The position numbers and the translations under genes were made by a program. Below, piece by piece: positions 14,401-25,679 of a stretch of 64,000 bases of DNA (its first letter is position 1; each line of letters begins with the position of its first letter). The notes under the pieces are model-generated. The model saw nothing but the letters and a program-made list of their open reading frames with translations, was not told where the DNA came from and ran no database searches. This stretch comes from Cacajao melanocephalus (lineage: Eukaryota; Chordata; Mammalia; Primates; Pitheciidae). Location of the stretch: contig CAUYLG010071382.1 of NCBI GenBank assembly GCA_963573385.1, positions 58,869 to 122,868 of the forward strand, written 5' to 3'.

Positions 14401-15599
14401 AGAGGTGGGGACATCGAGCAAAGACGTTGCTTGGAAGATTGGAGAAGTATAGGAACATCTGTCTTGGAGATAAAATGTGGGGCAGAGTCTATTTTGAAGA
14501 ATGAGACCTGGATTCCAAAGGAAAGAGCAGCTCCCTTTTCCTCTGGATGGTAGGGACCTCAGCACTTCTTAAGGGCCTTGGGCTTCTTGAAGGAGGCTGA
14601 GGAAAATCTCTCTTCTCTGTTCCTCTTTCCTAGGGAAGCCACCTTCTCTCTCTGTTGCCAGAAAATAATATAAACAAAGTCTAAGGTGAAACAAAAATGT
14701 TAAAAACAAATAGTAAATGATGAAATCCCGGTTTCTGTTTTGCAAAAGGAAGAAAACTGGGCAAACCAGGGCTGCCAAATGTGGATTGTCCAGTCCTAAG
14801 CTGGGCAAACCAGGGCTGGGGTTTCTGTTGTTTCTTTTAAAAAAGACTTTCCAGTCTCCTCTTTCCCGACACTCAGCTTAATTGAAGGTTTTCTTTTAAT
14901 TTAGACTCTTTCTTCTTCACTCTTTTTGTTGTTGTTATTATTGTTGTTGTTTTAATTCATCCAAGCAACACCTGCCAATCCTCTACTGCAGCTTCAACTA
15001 ACTGGTACAACTGGCTCATTTTGTCCAGAATCCTGAGAGTATACCGGAGTATGGCTTTAGAAACAAAGAATGAATCCTCCTATTTCCTATCAGGTAAAGG
15101 CTGATCTTTTGGGGATTTCTGGGCTCCAGAAGGAAATATCAAAAACTAACCAAAGAGAAACATGCTTGTGTTATTCCATTCCCTGCATCCAGAAAGGCCC
15201 TCCTGACTTCTTTGAGCAGAGTTCTGGGGGAGTTGGTAAAGCTGAGTCTCCTCAGCCCCCCTACTGCTCACCCACTCTTCCTACTGTATGCCAGCCAGCT
15301 ACTCCCCACCCCTTCCCCAGATGCTCACTCAGGTTGGCATTTTGCCTCAGTGGAACCTTCAACAGCAAGAGCTGTCAAAATTCCTTTCATCTTTATTCGC
15401 CACAGGTACTCAAATTCTGTACTGTTTCTAACCATAAGCTATAAACAAAGTGGGGATTCCACTTCAAGTCCCAAACATTCCATTTAGAGCAAAAGAACGG
15501 GGGCAGAGGGGCAATGGCTGCTATAGATTACGATTTGCAACAATTTCTTATCCAAGTTGCTCACTAAGGTGAGTCAGCACTGTCAATTCAATTGGTAGG

Positions 15600-15835
15600 A
15601 ATAATAGGCATTGTGCTAAATCTTTTGTTCCTGTATGGGTGCTATCTCATGTAATTCTCAAATAAACCTTTAATGAACACATTTTTTATTCCAGTTTCAT
15701 AGATGCAGAAACTAGGGTTGAGGATGATTAACTGACTTTCCCAAGGTCATACAACTAGCAAGTGTTAAAACCAGGGTTCAGACAGAAACAGTCTTACCCC
15801 AAGTATCTGAGCTTTTAACCATTACACTGTATAAT
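15600..15835 (-). repeat. MIR SINE
   Basis: Antisense MIR with TTTCATAGATGCAGAAACTA, CTTTCCCAAGGTCATACAAC and AAAACCAGGGTTCAGAC, ending TTTTAACCATTACACTGT. Confidence 0.75.
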
Positions 15836-15910
15836 TCATTCATTGCACCAAACAGAAATGATAAAATAGAGTATTTTATTGATGTTTTGATATTACATAT
15901 AATTGTTATG

Positions 15911-15938
15911 TATACATATATATGCATATATATGTATA
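15911..15938. other. Perfect 28-bp AT-rich palindrome
   Basis: The 14-base half TATACATATATATG is followed directly by its exact reverse complement. Almost pure alternating purine-pyrimidine, within a TA-rich microsatellite-like run. Confidence 0.85.
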
Positions 15939-16019
15939 GCACAGAGGCTGGCACAGAGTGCTTGTTTAATAAATGTTGCTATTTGTTATTGCTGCTTTTA
16001 TTGTGTTATCATTATTATA

Positions 16020-16125
16020 GTTTTATTACTTATTAAGTGTTTCCTATGTAACAGCCACTTGTCCTAGGTTCTAGAGATAGAAAACAATGAGGACAAGGTC
16101 AGTGGCCTACAGTAGTTTATAAGGT
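16020..16125 (+). repeat. L2-type LINE fragment
   Basis: ACTTATTAAGTGTTTCCTAT, then TAGGTTCTAGAGATAGAAAA and CAATGAGGACAAGGTC follow the usual L2 3' region order. A short tail-like fragment precedes it at about 15945-15985. Confidence 0.5.
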
Positions 16126-18339
16126 AGTAGTGAGAGAGAACGATTACTAAATCCACAGACTCCATGATGGCAGAAATCTGTACAGGGGCTGCACAGAATG
16201 GGGACATCAGATGAGGGTGGGGAGCCACCACTGGAGTTTGAACCCAGGGCAGAAGTCTGTAAAGAAATAAAATCCTACAAGATAGAAACATGAGAAACCT
16301 TCCTAGGTGTGTGTGCTGGGCACAGTTTTGCATCTGACCCTGCCCTCAAGTTCAGCAGCTATGAATAGAGGCCTCGAATGCTAAGCTGTCTTCTGATCTA
16401 TCTTGTTGACAAGCATTTTGCCTGTTACTAAGTCATCCTTTTAGCATTCTCACATCTCTGCCAGATCAAGATCTCAGCTTAGCAGACTAGACATGGAAAA
16501 TGGTTACTACTGCTTTCCACCAGGCTCTAATAGTAATGAGAGGGCAACTGATTTTTATTGGCCCACCAATTCAACTCACCAGTGATGAAGTTGCTTTTTT
16601 CAACCCTCATTTATCAAACGCAGAGTTTTTCCAGTTATTTCTGGGAATGGCACAGAAAATGTTCAAAGCATAAATAACTTACATTTCCTTTAAATTCACT
16701 AATGCCATAGAACCCTTTCAGCAGCGTTCATGCAAGCAACAATAGGTTACATCATACACAAGGACTGGAAATCACTGATCCAGGACTTCTGAACATGTGA
16801 TATTAATATAAAAACTTTTTCAAGAACTTTATGAAAGCTTTTCATTTTAGCTCTAAAAATCTATTTTTTTTTCTAATTCTTTGGCCTTGTGTTGCTATTG
16901 CTGTTAATTTCTACAACTGCAGTAAAATTCCTTTGTTCCAAAAAGTAAGAATGGGTCAAGTGATGGCCAAACTACTTTAGGAGAAAATGTTAATATTTCA
17001 AAAAGCAAAAGCAAAACCAAATTTAGGGTCACAGAATCTTGCAGCTGAAAGGGCTTTGGATGTCATTTGAGCCTTGTCTCCCTCACGTCACAAACGAGGA
17101 ACTGAGGCCTCATCAGTGGCTGTAAAACAACTTTGAAACTTTTTTTTCAACATTAATATGTCTTATTTTAAAACAAACATCCCTGGTTCCAACATCAATT
17201 ACAAAGCCAGCACTAGAATCTAGGACTCCTAATTTAAGCTCCTCTGGCCCTCTTTCTACCCTACAAACATGGATATAATACAGAAGATAAGAGTCTGTGT
17301 TGAAAGCTTTGCAGGAGAGTGAAGACGTATATATCCACATAAATAAGTAAAAAGTTTCTGATATATTTTACAATTCAGTATTCCTTTGTAAGCTTGTTTA
17401 TACCTTTAATTTTCTAACTAAATCCTTCTTTCTAAATAGGGTCTAGGTATAGCTCCCACCCTTTGATGTCAAAAAATCAAATTATTAATTAAGCTTCTAA
17501 ATTGAGAAAACTTCTCTGAACCCAGGAAAGGCGCCGCTGTGTTCATAATCACTTGTTGCCTCAAATGTTTGCCCCTCCCCACTGTGAAAATCATTTATTT
17601 ATTCTTCAGGAGCAAGAGTGGAAGCACTAAACCACCGAAGGCACCCAACTCCTAGGTTTACAATTCTGAGCGCTGTATCCTGGAGAGATTAAAGCTTTGG
17701 AGCAAGGATGTATCGGGACAGGACTTCCCTCCAGAAGGGAAGCCATTCCCGTTGGCTTCTTACAGAACAGTAATTTCAGCTACTGGTAGTCACTTCTCAC
17801 TCTGCTTGTACAGTTGTCTGATTTCTTTTTCTTTTTTTAATAAAAGAATTAGTTCATCTTTTTTTTAATCCCCAAGAGCGGCGAGAAGGACAATCATTTG
17901 CTTTTCTTTGTCTCGGTGGGCAATGCCCGCTTTCTGGGGTGAGCATCCCTGTCTCTTAGGCGCCCAAGGGTCCTCCACGTCTCGATCCCACAGGACGACT
18001 TTGCTTTTTAACAGACTGGCTACGATATTTACTGACCCCAGAATTCCCATTTGGAAATGGTTAGGGATTAAAAGTTCTTCAAGCCAGCGGATTCCTGGTT
18101 TCTAATTGCTAATGTCTGAAGTCGGTTTGATTCCTCGGAAATTTGTTCTGCCTGATGAAAGCAAAAGCTCGAACTCCCCTCAGGGCGCGAGGTGTAGGAC
18201 CCTCGGGATCCATCTGCATTTCTGTCTGTCGTCGGCGGGTTCCTGATTGTTTTGTTGGGGCAGGGGGAGTCTTTCACCAGGGCCTTCCCGGTTAGCCCAG
18301 GGTCCCCACATTTCTCCAGGATCTAATGAGAGCTGAGAA

Positions 18340-18870
18340 CAGTGGCCATCCCTGAGGGTCCCGGGTCCCGGGTTTCCAAGGCCCCGCCATAACCCCGGGG
18401 GCACGCGGCGCGGCGGCGGGGCCAGCGCGGAGCCCCGGGGCGCGAGAACAGGCACCCCGGCCGGCGCCCCGAAGCCGCGCCGCGCCGCCGCGCCTGACCC
18501 CGCCGCCGTTCCCGCCCCGCGGCGCCGCCGAGGCCGGGCGGAGGGCCCGAGGGCTGGCAGACGCGGCCACGGCCCAGTGCGGACGTGCGAAGGTCACCGA
18601 ACTGCTCTGTGTTTCCAGAGATGGGTTCACGGGGAGACACGCAGTCCCAGTTCTTTCCGCGGCGAAACGGAATCTGAAATTCTGGGAGACGGGGAAGAAC
18701 TGGACGTTTTCATCGTGCGTGGAGGAAAGTGGGGGAGGGGACGTGAGTGGCAAGTAAGGCGCTGAACTGCCTCCCGGACCCCTCTCCGCGGCCTAAACTA
18801 CGCGCTCCCGACTGGGAGACGCTGAAAGAGAACGCGGCGGTGACGGGTTAGGAAAATCGGTTCGTCCAGC
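18340..18870. promoter_or_regulatory. Intronic CpG island about 7.5 kb downstream of TBX15 exon 1
   Basis: This is the most GC-rich stretch of the left half: 18.36-18.56 kb is nearly all G and C with many CpGs, and 18.57-18.86 kb remains CpG-rich. It is unique sequence, not a repeat. Open frames of 105 and 153 codons run through it on the minus strand, but their Ala/Arg/Pro/Gly-rich composition is what random GC-rich DNA gives and no domain is recognisable. It may be an alternative promoter or enhancer-type island for the shorter TBX15 isoform. Confidence 0.75.
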
Positions 18871-19389
18871 TGAGAACTAGGAGCTAAAACGCCAAGGCTC
18901 CGGGCTGGGTCTGTAATAATGTCCCCTCTCATGTTCCCCTTCCAAGGGAACTCTACTCGTCATCTGTTGTGGGCGGTTTGTGTTTTTGTTTTTTAATCCT
19001 CTAAGGTATATGGCAGCATGTTGGAAACGGTCAGCTCATTGGAGCCTTCGCAACTGTATTGTAGAAAATAAAAGAAGGCAAATAAGAGGAAGTTTTTATA
19101 TGTCTTTTTTATCTTCTTAAATTAATTTCCCCAAATCACAATGTTTCTCTGGTTATTTCCATAAGCCATTTTTATTATTCAGATTTCTCTTAGTTGTTCC
19201 GTTTATTTTCTGCATGGAAGAACACGAAACCACTTTTTAGAATTAAAAGCACCATTCTGCCCGTCGAAAATGGAGATGGCATTATTACTAGATGAAATGC
19301 CAAATTCAGTTAGAAAAATTTCCACTTTCCCTCTTCTTTTAAATCGCATCTGTACAGTCTCAATTTCTAGTATTTTGACCGGTACTTCT

Positions 19390-19682
19390 TTTTGTTGTTG
19401 TTTGAGACAGAGCCTTGCTCTGTCGCCCAGTATGGAGTGCAATGCTGCAATCTGGTCTCACTGCAATCTCCACATCCCGAGTTCAAGCGGTTCTCCTGCC
19501 TCAGCCTCCCGAGTAGCTGGGATTACAGGTGCCCTCCACCAAGCCGGCTAGTTTTTGTATTTTTAGTAGAGACTGGGTTTCACCATCTTGGCCAGGCTGG
19601 TCTTGAACTCCTGACCTCGTGATCCACCCGCCTTGGCCTCCCAAAGTGCTGGGATTACAGGCGTGAGCCACTGTGCCTGGCC
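19390..19682 (-). repeat. Alu SINE
   Basis: Antisense Alu; flanking duplication TTGACYGGTACTTCT at 19375-19389 and 19683-19697 with one mismatch. The last transposon before the CpG-rich promoter domain. Confidence 0.95.
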
Positions 19683-19859
19683 TTGACTGGTACTTCTGAC
19701 TTTGGTCACAGTTGTGAGTTTATTTACAAATTAAATAAAAATGCTCATTACCTGGAAGTTGCAAATCTGGGTTGCTCTAGAATCGTCACATGATACCTAA
19801 GGGTGACAGAGCTTTTGCCCCCCCCCAAATTTTATACATTCTCAATTTGTTAAACTGGC

Positions 19860-19860
<1 letters not shown>

Positions 19861-19900
<40 letters not shown>
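19861..19900. repeat. (AC)20 microsatellite
   Basis: Twenty uninterrupted AC units; probably length-polymorphic in the population. Confidence 0.97.
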
Positions 19901-19903
<3 letters not shown>

Positions 19904-19999
19904 GTTTTTTGTCCCAAATTTTGTCTACATCCATTCAGAACTGATATTTTGATGTAGATAGAGTGTTCTGATGGTATTTATGGTGTTCACACACATAAG

Positions 20000-21500
20000 T
20001 TTGTGTATAAGCACATACATTTGTGATCATACATTTTATACCGTTATCTATAGAATATATAAAACACTAGCTACTATTAAAAGAATAAAATGAAAAGTAG
20101 TCATTTGCAAGGCCTGTTTTCACTCTGGTATCAAAAGCTCATCACCAGTTTTGCAGTCAGCAAGATATCGTACCTAAAAGTGAAGCCATTAACGGCATTG
20201 ACTAAATGTTGATTGGTCCTCACTAGTTGCTTGAATTCCCCTTTTCCCATTTCACAGCGGGTCTTCCCTACCAAATCACATTTTCCACCCCTGACACTTA
20301 GAGCAAGGGCCTCACTTAAATTAACTAATGATTATCCTTCCCCAAAGAAGTGTAAACAGGACCCTAATTTATAAATTTGCTAATTGCTGTTCCCAGTGCA
20401 GACCCCTGAGTATCTCAGTCATGCACATATAAAATTCCAGGCTTACTAGAAACCAGGAAAAGCAAAGCAAAAATAAACCGCATGGATGAGAAAAAGTAAG
20501 GAAAGGAGATTCCACATTCCACCAGTTCCTTAGTTTTCCCTTTTGTGAAAAGTATCTCAAAAGGTCAAAACATAAAGCTCAGATGGGAAAATCATTTAAA
20601 TATTTTCTCCTATTGAACTACTTTATCTTTGGAGAGTAAGAAAGGAATAACCAGCTACACTCCCAGAATAATAATAGAATGGAGTTCTGTTTCCAGAAAG
20701 GAGAACGGTACATAACATGCCAATCTGCCCTCTATCCCTGTGGAATTTGCACAGTTCTGCCTTGCTTTAAAAAACAAACAAACAAACAAAAAATTATAGC
20801 CACTCTGAGAAGGAATTCACAGATTTAAGAGGTAATTATTTTTCTCCTGGATGTGAGAAATAAAGTTCTACCAGAGTCCATAATCAGGGTCTCAAAGCGG
20901 TCTTCTCATCTTATAATTTTTTTGGCAATAGAACGATTGCGATGGACCTGAAATATTTCACTCAATAATAGCATTGAATGCCCTAGAAAAGATTGGATGA
21001 ATACAATGTTTAGGCCTTGTAAGCCAAAATGTATTTGTCCCTTTCTCCTTGTGGACTAATATGAGGGTTAATGAGGAGGGGCTCGTTTCCATGTTTACAG
21101 ATAAATGGGGAACGCAAACCACAATACACAGTATTTTTAGTTTTGGTCCCCAGTTTAGGCATTGCATACCATTCTTCACTCACTCCTCACGTGCTGTCTA
21201 TATTAAAAGATATTTTAAATAAATTTTCTTTCATAATTAAAAGATTTTTATACCATTTGAAGTCACTGGTATGGGAGGAGTCAGAAAAAATGGCAGAGGA
21301 TTTGTGTCACCATCATTTCAGTCTGAACTCCTATTTAAGAAATTTCTCCCTTCCTCTCCGCATAAAAGTTGCCCCCATGAAATTTTCCTTCCGGGAATTT
21401 CACCTATACAAATCAAGAAACCCAAAGTGGCAAGCTCAGAGCCCAAATACAGTGCTCAGTAAGAAATAATTTTGGGTTGGATGTAGAAGATCTGAATTCA
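20000..21500. other. Intron 1, unique sequence before the CpG domain
   Basis: No repeat is recognised except a (CAAA)n at 20.77 kb. The transposon-free block starting here continues to 29.07 kb, across the TBX15 promoter. Confidence 0.5.
20768..20793. repeat. (CAAA)n short tandem repeat
   Basis: A run of CAAA units in a poly(A)-like context. A similar run lies at 27341-27371. Confidence 0.8.
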
Positions 21501-22410
21501 GAATTGCATCGCCCGTAGACTGTGCGCAGAGCTGCCTAGGAAGGCCTTCGCTGCCCACGAGGTTTGTGCTTTCCCTAGCGGGTCTCTGAGGTGCAGAGGT
21601 GGACGCCAGAGGAGGGTGAAGGGTCGCCCTGCACTTCGTGGCAGCAAAGGGAGAGACCCGCACACCGACTTGTTATCCCTGGGTCTACCATTACTGGCTT
21701 CTGAAGCGCGGGAGCCTAGGGTGAGGAGGGACCTTTGGAGGTACAAACCACAGCACATTTTACCTTCCTCCCCATCACAATCCAAACTCTGCATCTGCGT
21801 TTCCCCATTCCCTGAACTCCCCATTTGCCGTGGTCATTTCTTTGGGTGGGAACAGGTTACAATTACTTTCCTTTGCTTACCGGCGTCTATTGTGTCACCG
21901 CGCCGGGCGGGAGCTTTACATAGAATGTCTTCATAACCATCCCCACTGCCAGGGAACGCAGCCCTGCGTACCCAAAGGGCGTCTAATTTAGTACCATCGG
22001 ATCCGTGCGCGAAAAAAGGCCCTTGGCGATCATCCCCACAGCGAACAATAATCCTCACTGGCCCAGGACAAACTAGGATCTTATCTCCCCTCTTGCTTCC
22101 TTTCACACAAGGTCACTTACCAAAGGGGTGACCTCCGCAGAAAACCGTTTTAACCTGACAGGCGAGTGCCTTGCATAGGTTCACCAGGCCTCAACCTTGA
22201 CTCCTCGGAGCCAGGCGCCTCCAGCCCAGCACCAGTGCAGGGGCGCGCACAGCAGAGACGAACCAAGGTTCCTTGTCCCCACTCCAGCAGACCCTTGGGT
22301 ATCTCACTCTACTCCTTTGCCGAACACCCTGTCCCTGTGGTCCGAGCTCCGGCCTGTGCCCTGGCTGGCGCTTGCTTCGCGCAAACACATTCTCTTCCGC
22401 TGGCTTGAAC
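21500..22410. promoter_or_regulatory. Moderate CpG-rich segment in intron 1
   Basis: CpG content is raised relative to the flanks, with clusters at about 21.50-21.72 kb, 21.89-22.03 kb and 22.20-22.38 kb. No repeat is recognised and no coding signal is convincing. It forms the left part of a nearly continuous CpG-rich domain that ends at TBX15 exon 1. Confidence 0.5.
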
Positions 22411-22599
22411 TCATCACTTTTTATCCGTTACTTAAATGTCAGTGAAGAGTCACTTCCTCCGTGTTCACCCTGTTTCCCTATTGGGGGTTGGAAGTGGGTA
22501 GAGAGGTGATGTCAGAATTAAAATCTCGGGGTTTTATTTTCAGCAAACAAACCATAAACTGGCAGATTAATTCATATGACCACTTGATCTAGATAACTC

Positions 22600-23560
22600 C
22601 AAGGAAGAAAGTGCCCTGGGGCAGCCGCGGTTTCTGCGCTGGCTTTTCCTGTCTCATTTCACTAGAAATAGAGCTGACGGGTGCGTGCGAGAATGCGAGA
22701 GCCTGTCACGTGTGCACGTGTATGCGGAGTGTCGATCTGCCCGCGTGTCCTTGGATGTGCCTGTCTAGGTGCCCACCCGCGCGCCACCGCCTTCCCAGGC
22801 CTCTGTAGCGCAGCTGCTGCCAGGCCCGGCCTGAACTCTCTGGAGGAGGAAATCCCTCCACAGAAGGTTTGAATTATTTCGCTCCGCGGGAGACCCGGCT
22901 TCGCCGCACTCAGCAGAAGATTTTGGCGGGAAAGGCCCAAGCCCTAGCTGAGGACTCCGGGAGGAGCCGGGGCTGAGGTCCGAGCGCAAATGGCGCCGCC
23001 GAGCGCCTGAAATCTGCTTACAAGGCCGCAGCCGGAGCAGCTGTTCCAGCCCATCCTGGCTCAAAAATGTCCTCTGTTGCTCTCGGAAAGGGCGGGGACC
23101 AGCAGGCTCCAGAGCCAGGCTCCTCCGAGGCCGGTCTTGAGGCACTCCTAGCGGCTTCTCCAAAAGACGGCGAGTGCCGGCGTAGCTGTGACAGTAAGGG
23201 TAACTCACAGACCCTTCTCCAAAGTCTGGTGGGCCTTGGGGATTTTCGGGGCCACCAGGCTCGGTGGAATTTTTGAAACACTTTTGAAATACGTACTGCG
23301 TCCTCTGTGGAGTGGCTACAGCACACAGGCCGGACTGATCCCCGGCTGTTGCAAGTTGGTACCCCAGGCTGCGGGTGCTCGGGCGCCAACCAAAGCCAGC
23401 TCTGTCCAGACGCGGAAAGAAAAACGGGCTGTGAAAAAGCAAAAGCCCGCGTCTTTGAATGAAAGTCAAACATTAAAATCTGACCCTAGGGTTGTCTAAA
23501 GATCGCGGAATTCTGAGGCTCCGGTAGAGCAAACTAAAACACGGTGTTATGAGAGACGGT
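22600..23560. promoter_or_regulatory. CpG island in intron 1, 2.7-3.7 kb downstream of exon 1
   Basis: Dense CpGs run from the GT/CG-rich 22.68-22.80 kb segment, which holds two CACGTG E-boxes, through about 23.50 kb. A 234-codon open frame on the minus strand (23469-22765) crosses it, but shows no recognisable domain and is probably a GC artefact. Unique sequence with a likely regulatory role. Confidence 0.7.
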
Positions 23561-24819
23561 GAGAGTACGCTAGGCATGAGCCTGTGCCTGCGCGTGTGTG
23601 TTTAATTCTTCCCCCAAAACAGTGTTTTCTTGTTTTCCTGTTCCCGGTTTGTTATCGGCGTGGGGGCGATGGGAGAGCCACGCAGCGGCTTCTGGGCCCT
23701 AAGAAGAAGAGAGCTGAAACAATAATGAGGCTCATCCGGAAGAGACGCTGACCTGAGCACAAGAGGGTCGCCTGCGCTACTCCTCCATAAACGCATCTTT
23801 AAATGTGTCCCTGTGTGTGTTCGTAGGGTGCTGCATTACAGAAAAGAAAGGCCTAAAAACAAACCCAAGCCCTGGTCGCGCCTTTCGCTACCGCCTGTGT
23901 CTGCTGCCCGCAGCTCCACCTCTTTTGCTCCCCGGTCCGCAGCGTCTCCAGCCACGGCGCCCTCTTTTTTCTAAAAGATCTTTTCTCATCCTACGACCAA
24001 ATCGTTAAGAAAGGCTTAGCCATTGCGGGGGCTCCAACTTGGGGATTTCCCCGGCCCACTAAAAGACCAGGTCCGGCCTGTAGCCCAGCTCCGCAGAAAG
24101 CCAGACGGTGCTGGGCTTTCAGCTTCTTCCTCCTAGACCCTTGCCCTACAAATATATTTCGTTTTCTCTAATATAAATACCAATCTTTATCTTTTTTAAA
24201 AAAAAATGATAACGTAATGAGAAATGACCAACCGAACTCTGTTACATAAGATTAGTTCTGTGTTAGATGGTCCACCCTGCCCCCATCCCGCCAGAGCAAG
24301 TAAACAGAATTCAAGAGCTTAGTTCCCCACGTTCACGCCCTGGAATGGTCTCTTTTTGCCTCATTCCCTAACTTCTCTCTCTTCCTCCTCCTGAGTGGAA
24401 CTCAGGCTGAGGAGAATGGCAGAAAGAGCAAACTCTGATCTGAGTCTCTAATTATGACCCTGCATATTGCCCCTTTTGAACATAGGGCCCTAGAGGGGCT
24501 CCGTGCGAACTGGGGCCTCCCAAGAGAAAACTTCCCTGGGACAGGACGTCTGCCACGCGCAGCTAAACAACTTCTGATTTTTTTTTCCGCCGTGGGGAAG
24601 ATAAAACAAAAGAACCTTCCACGTTTTAAGGTGTCATAACCCCTGCAAGAACTTCTAACTGTATGAAGGCCCACGCGAGATCTTGACAATAGATAAATGA
24701 GGGGAGGAAATAGGGTCTGTCCAGGGAAGGGAAACACACATTAGCCCAGCGTCTCTTTCTGGAATGCCCACGCAGGGGTCCGCGTGGACCTGCACTTGCA
24801 TTCAAATACAGGAAAAGGC

Positions 24820-25020
24820 TTGGACGGACGAAATAAATCTCCTTTTAATTTTCTTTTCATCGACTAATAAAAATAATTCCCCAGCACTAAACTCAAATAC
24901 CGTAACGGGCCACAAAAACACGGAGAATTCATAAAACCCTGTCTCTGCAGGTCACTCGCTAATCGCATTATTATTAGCCTCGGGAGCATGGAAATTGAAC
25001 TGTCACTGCCTAAAGAGAAA
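24820..25020. promoter_or_regulatory. Candidate homeodomain-rich intronic enhancer
   Basis: An AT-rich patch of unique sequence about 1.1-1.3 kb inside intron 1, surrounded by GC-rich DNA. It contains TTTTAAT, CTAATAAAAATAATT and a symmetric pair GCTAAT (24958-24963) and ATTAGC (24973-24978). Such clusters of TAAT cores are typical of conserved developmental enhancers. Conservation cannot be tested here. Confidence 0.4.
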
Positions 25021-25679
25021 ATGTAAGCGACAGCTGTCCCTCCTTTGAGTTGGACAGCTTTGCGGCCGGGATCCCCAAGCTCCTGAGCCCGAGGCTGTCT
25101 CTACCCCAGTGCAGGCCACTGCCCCCTCCCCGGGCTTGCCAGCATGCGGAACGGGGTCTACTCCCCAGTTCTGGCTGTTCAGCAGGAGCACCTTCCAGCG
25201 TGGTTTTAGAAGTCCAGGCTGGAAAGCTTCTGAAACCGCTAAACCAAGTCTCAGCCTTGTGTGTGTGCGCGCGCACAGTCGAGATTCTTCTGACAACAGC
25301 TGTTCCCCCGGGCTGTTTTTGCACAGTTGAAATCTTGGCACTTAATACAAAACGTTCAAGTCGGCTTCTCCCCTCCTAGGGTTCTGTTAAAATACAGACA
25401 TGACATCCGCCCTACTTTATACATGTTCTGTGCACATAATACACATGTGTTACGTGTAGATCTGAGATACAAATCAGTCGTACCCACACCCTAAATACAC
25501 AGAGGTGTGGGCCCTGAAGAGTGACCCAGCAAGTAGGGTATCTTGTTTCCATTCTTGTTTCCGTAAACGCCAAAGGAGTAGAAATACAATTATGTTCCAC
25601 CATGGAAAAGTTGGTGGGAGGAGGGCGAGAACGAGGTTGAAGGCTAAATGAAACAAACTGGTCATTCCCTGAGACTGAG

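Noticed and set aside
18292..18753. 153-codon open frame, minus strand
   Set aside because: Ala/Arg/Gly/Pro-rich translation of a GC island with no known family; a second frame through the same DNA is equally open.
22765..23469. 234-codon open frame, minus strand, the longest of its kind in the 22.6-23.5 kb island
   Set aside because: No recognisable domain, low-complexity Arg/Pro/Ser composition, overlapping frames on the other strand, no splice or promoter logic; typical of stop-poor CpG-island DNA.
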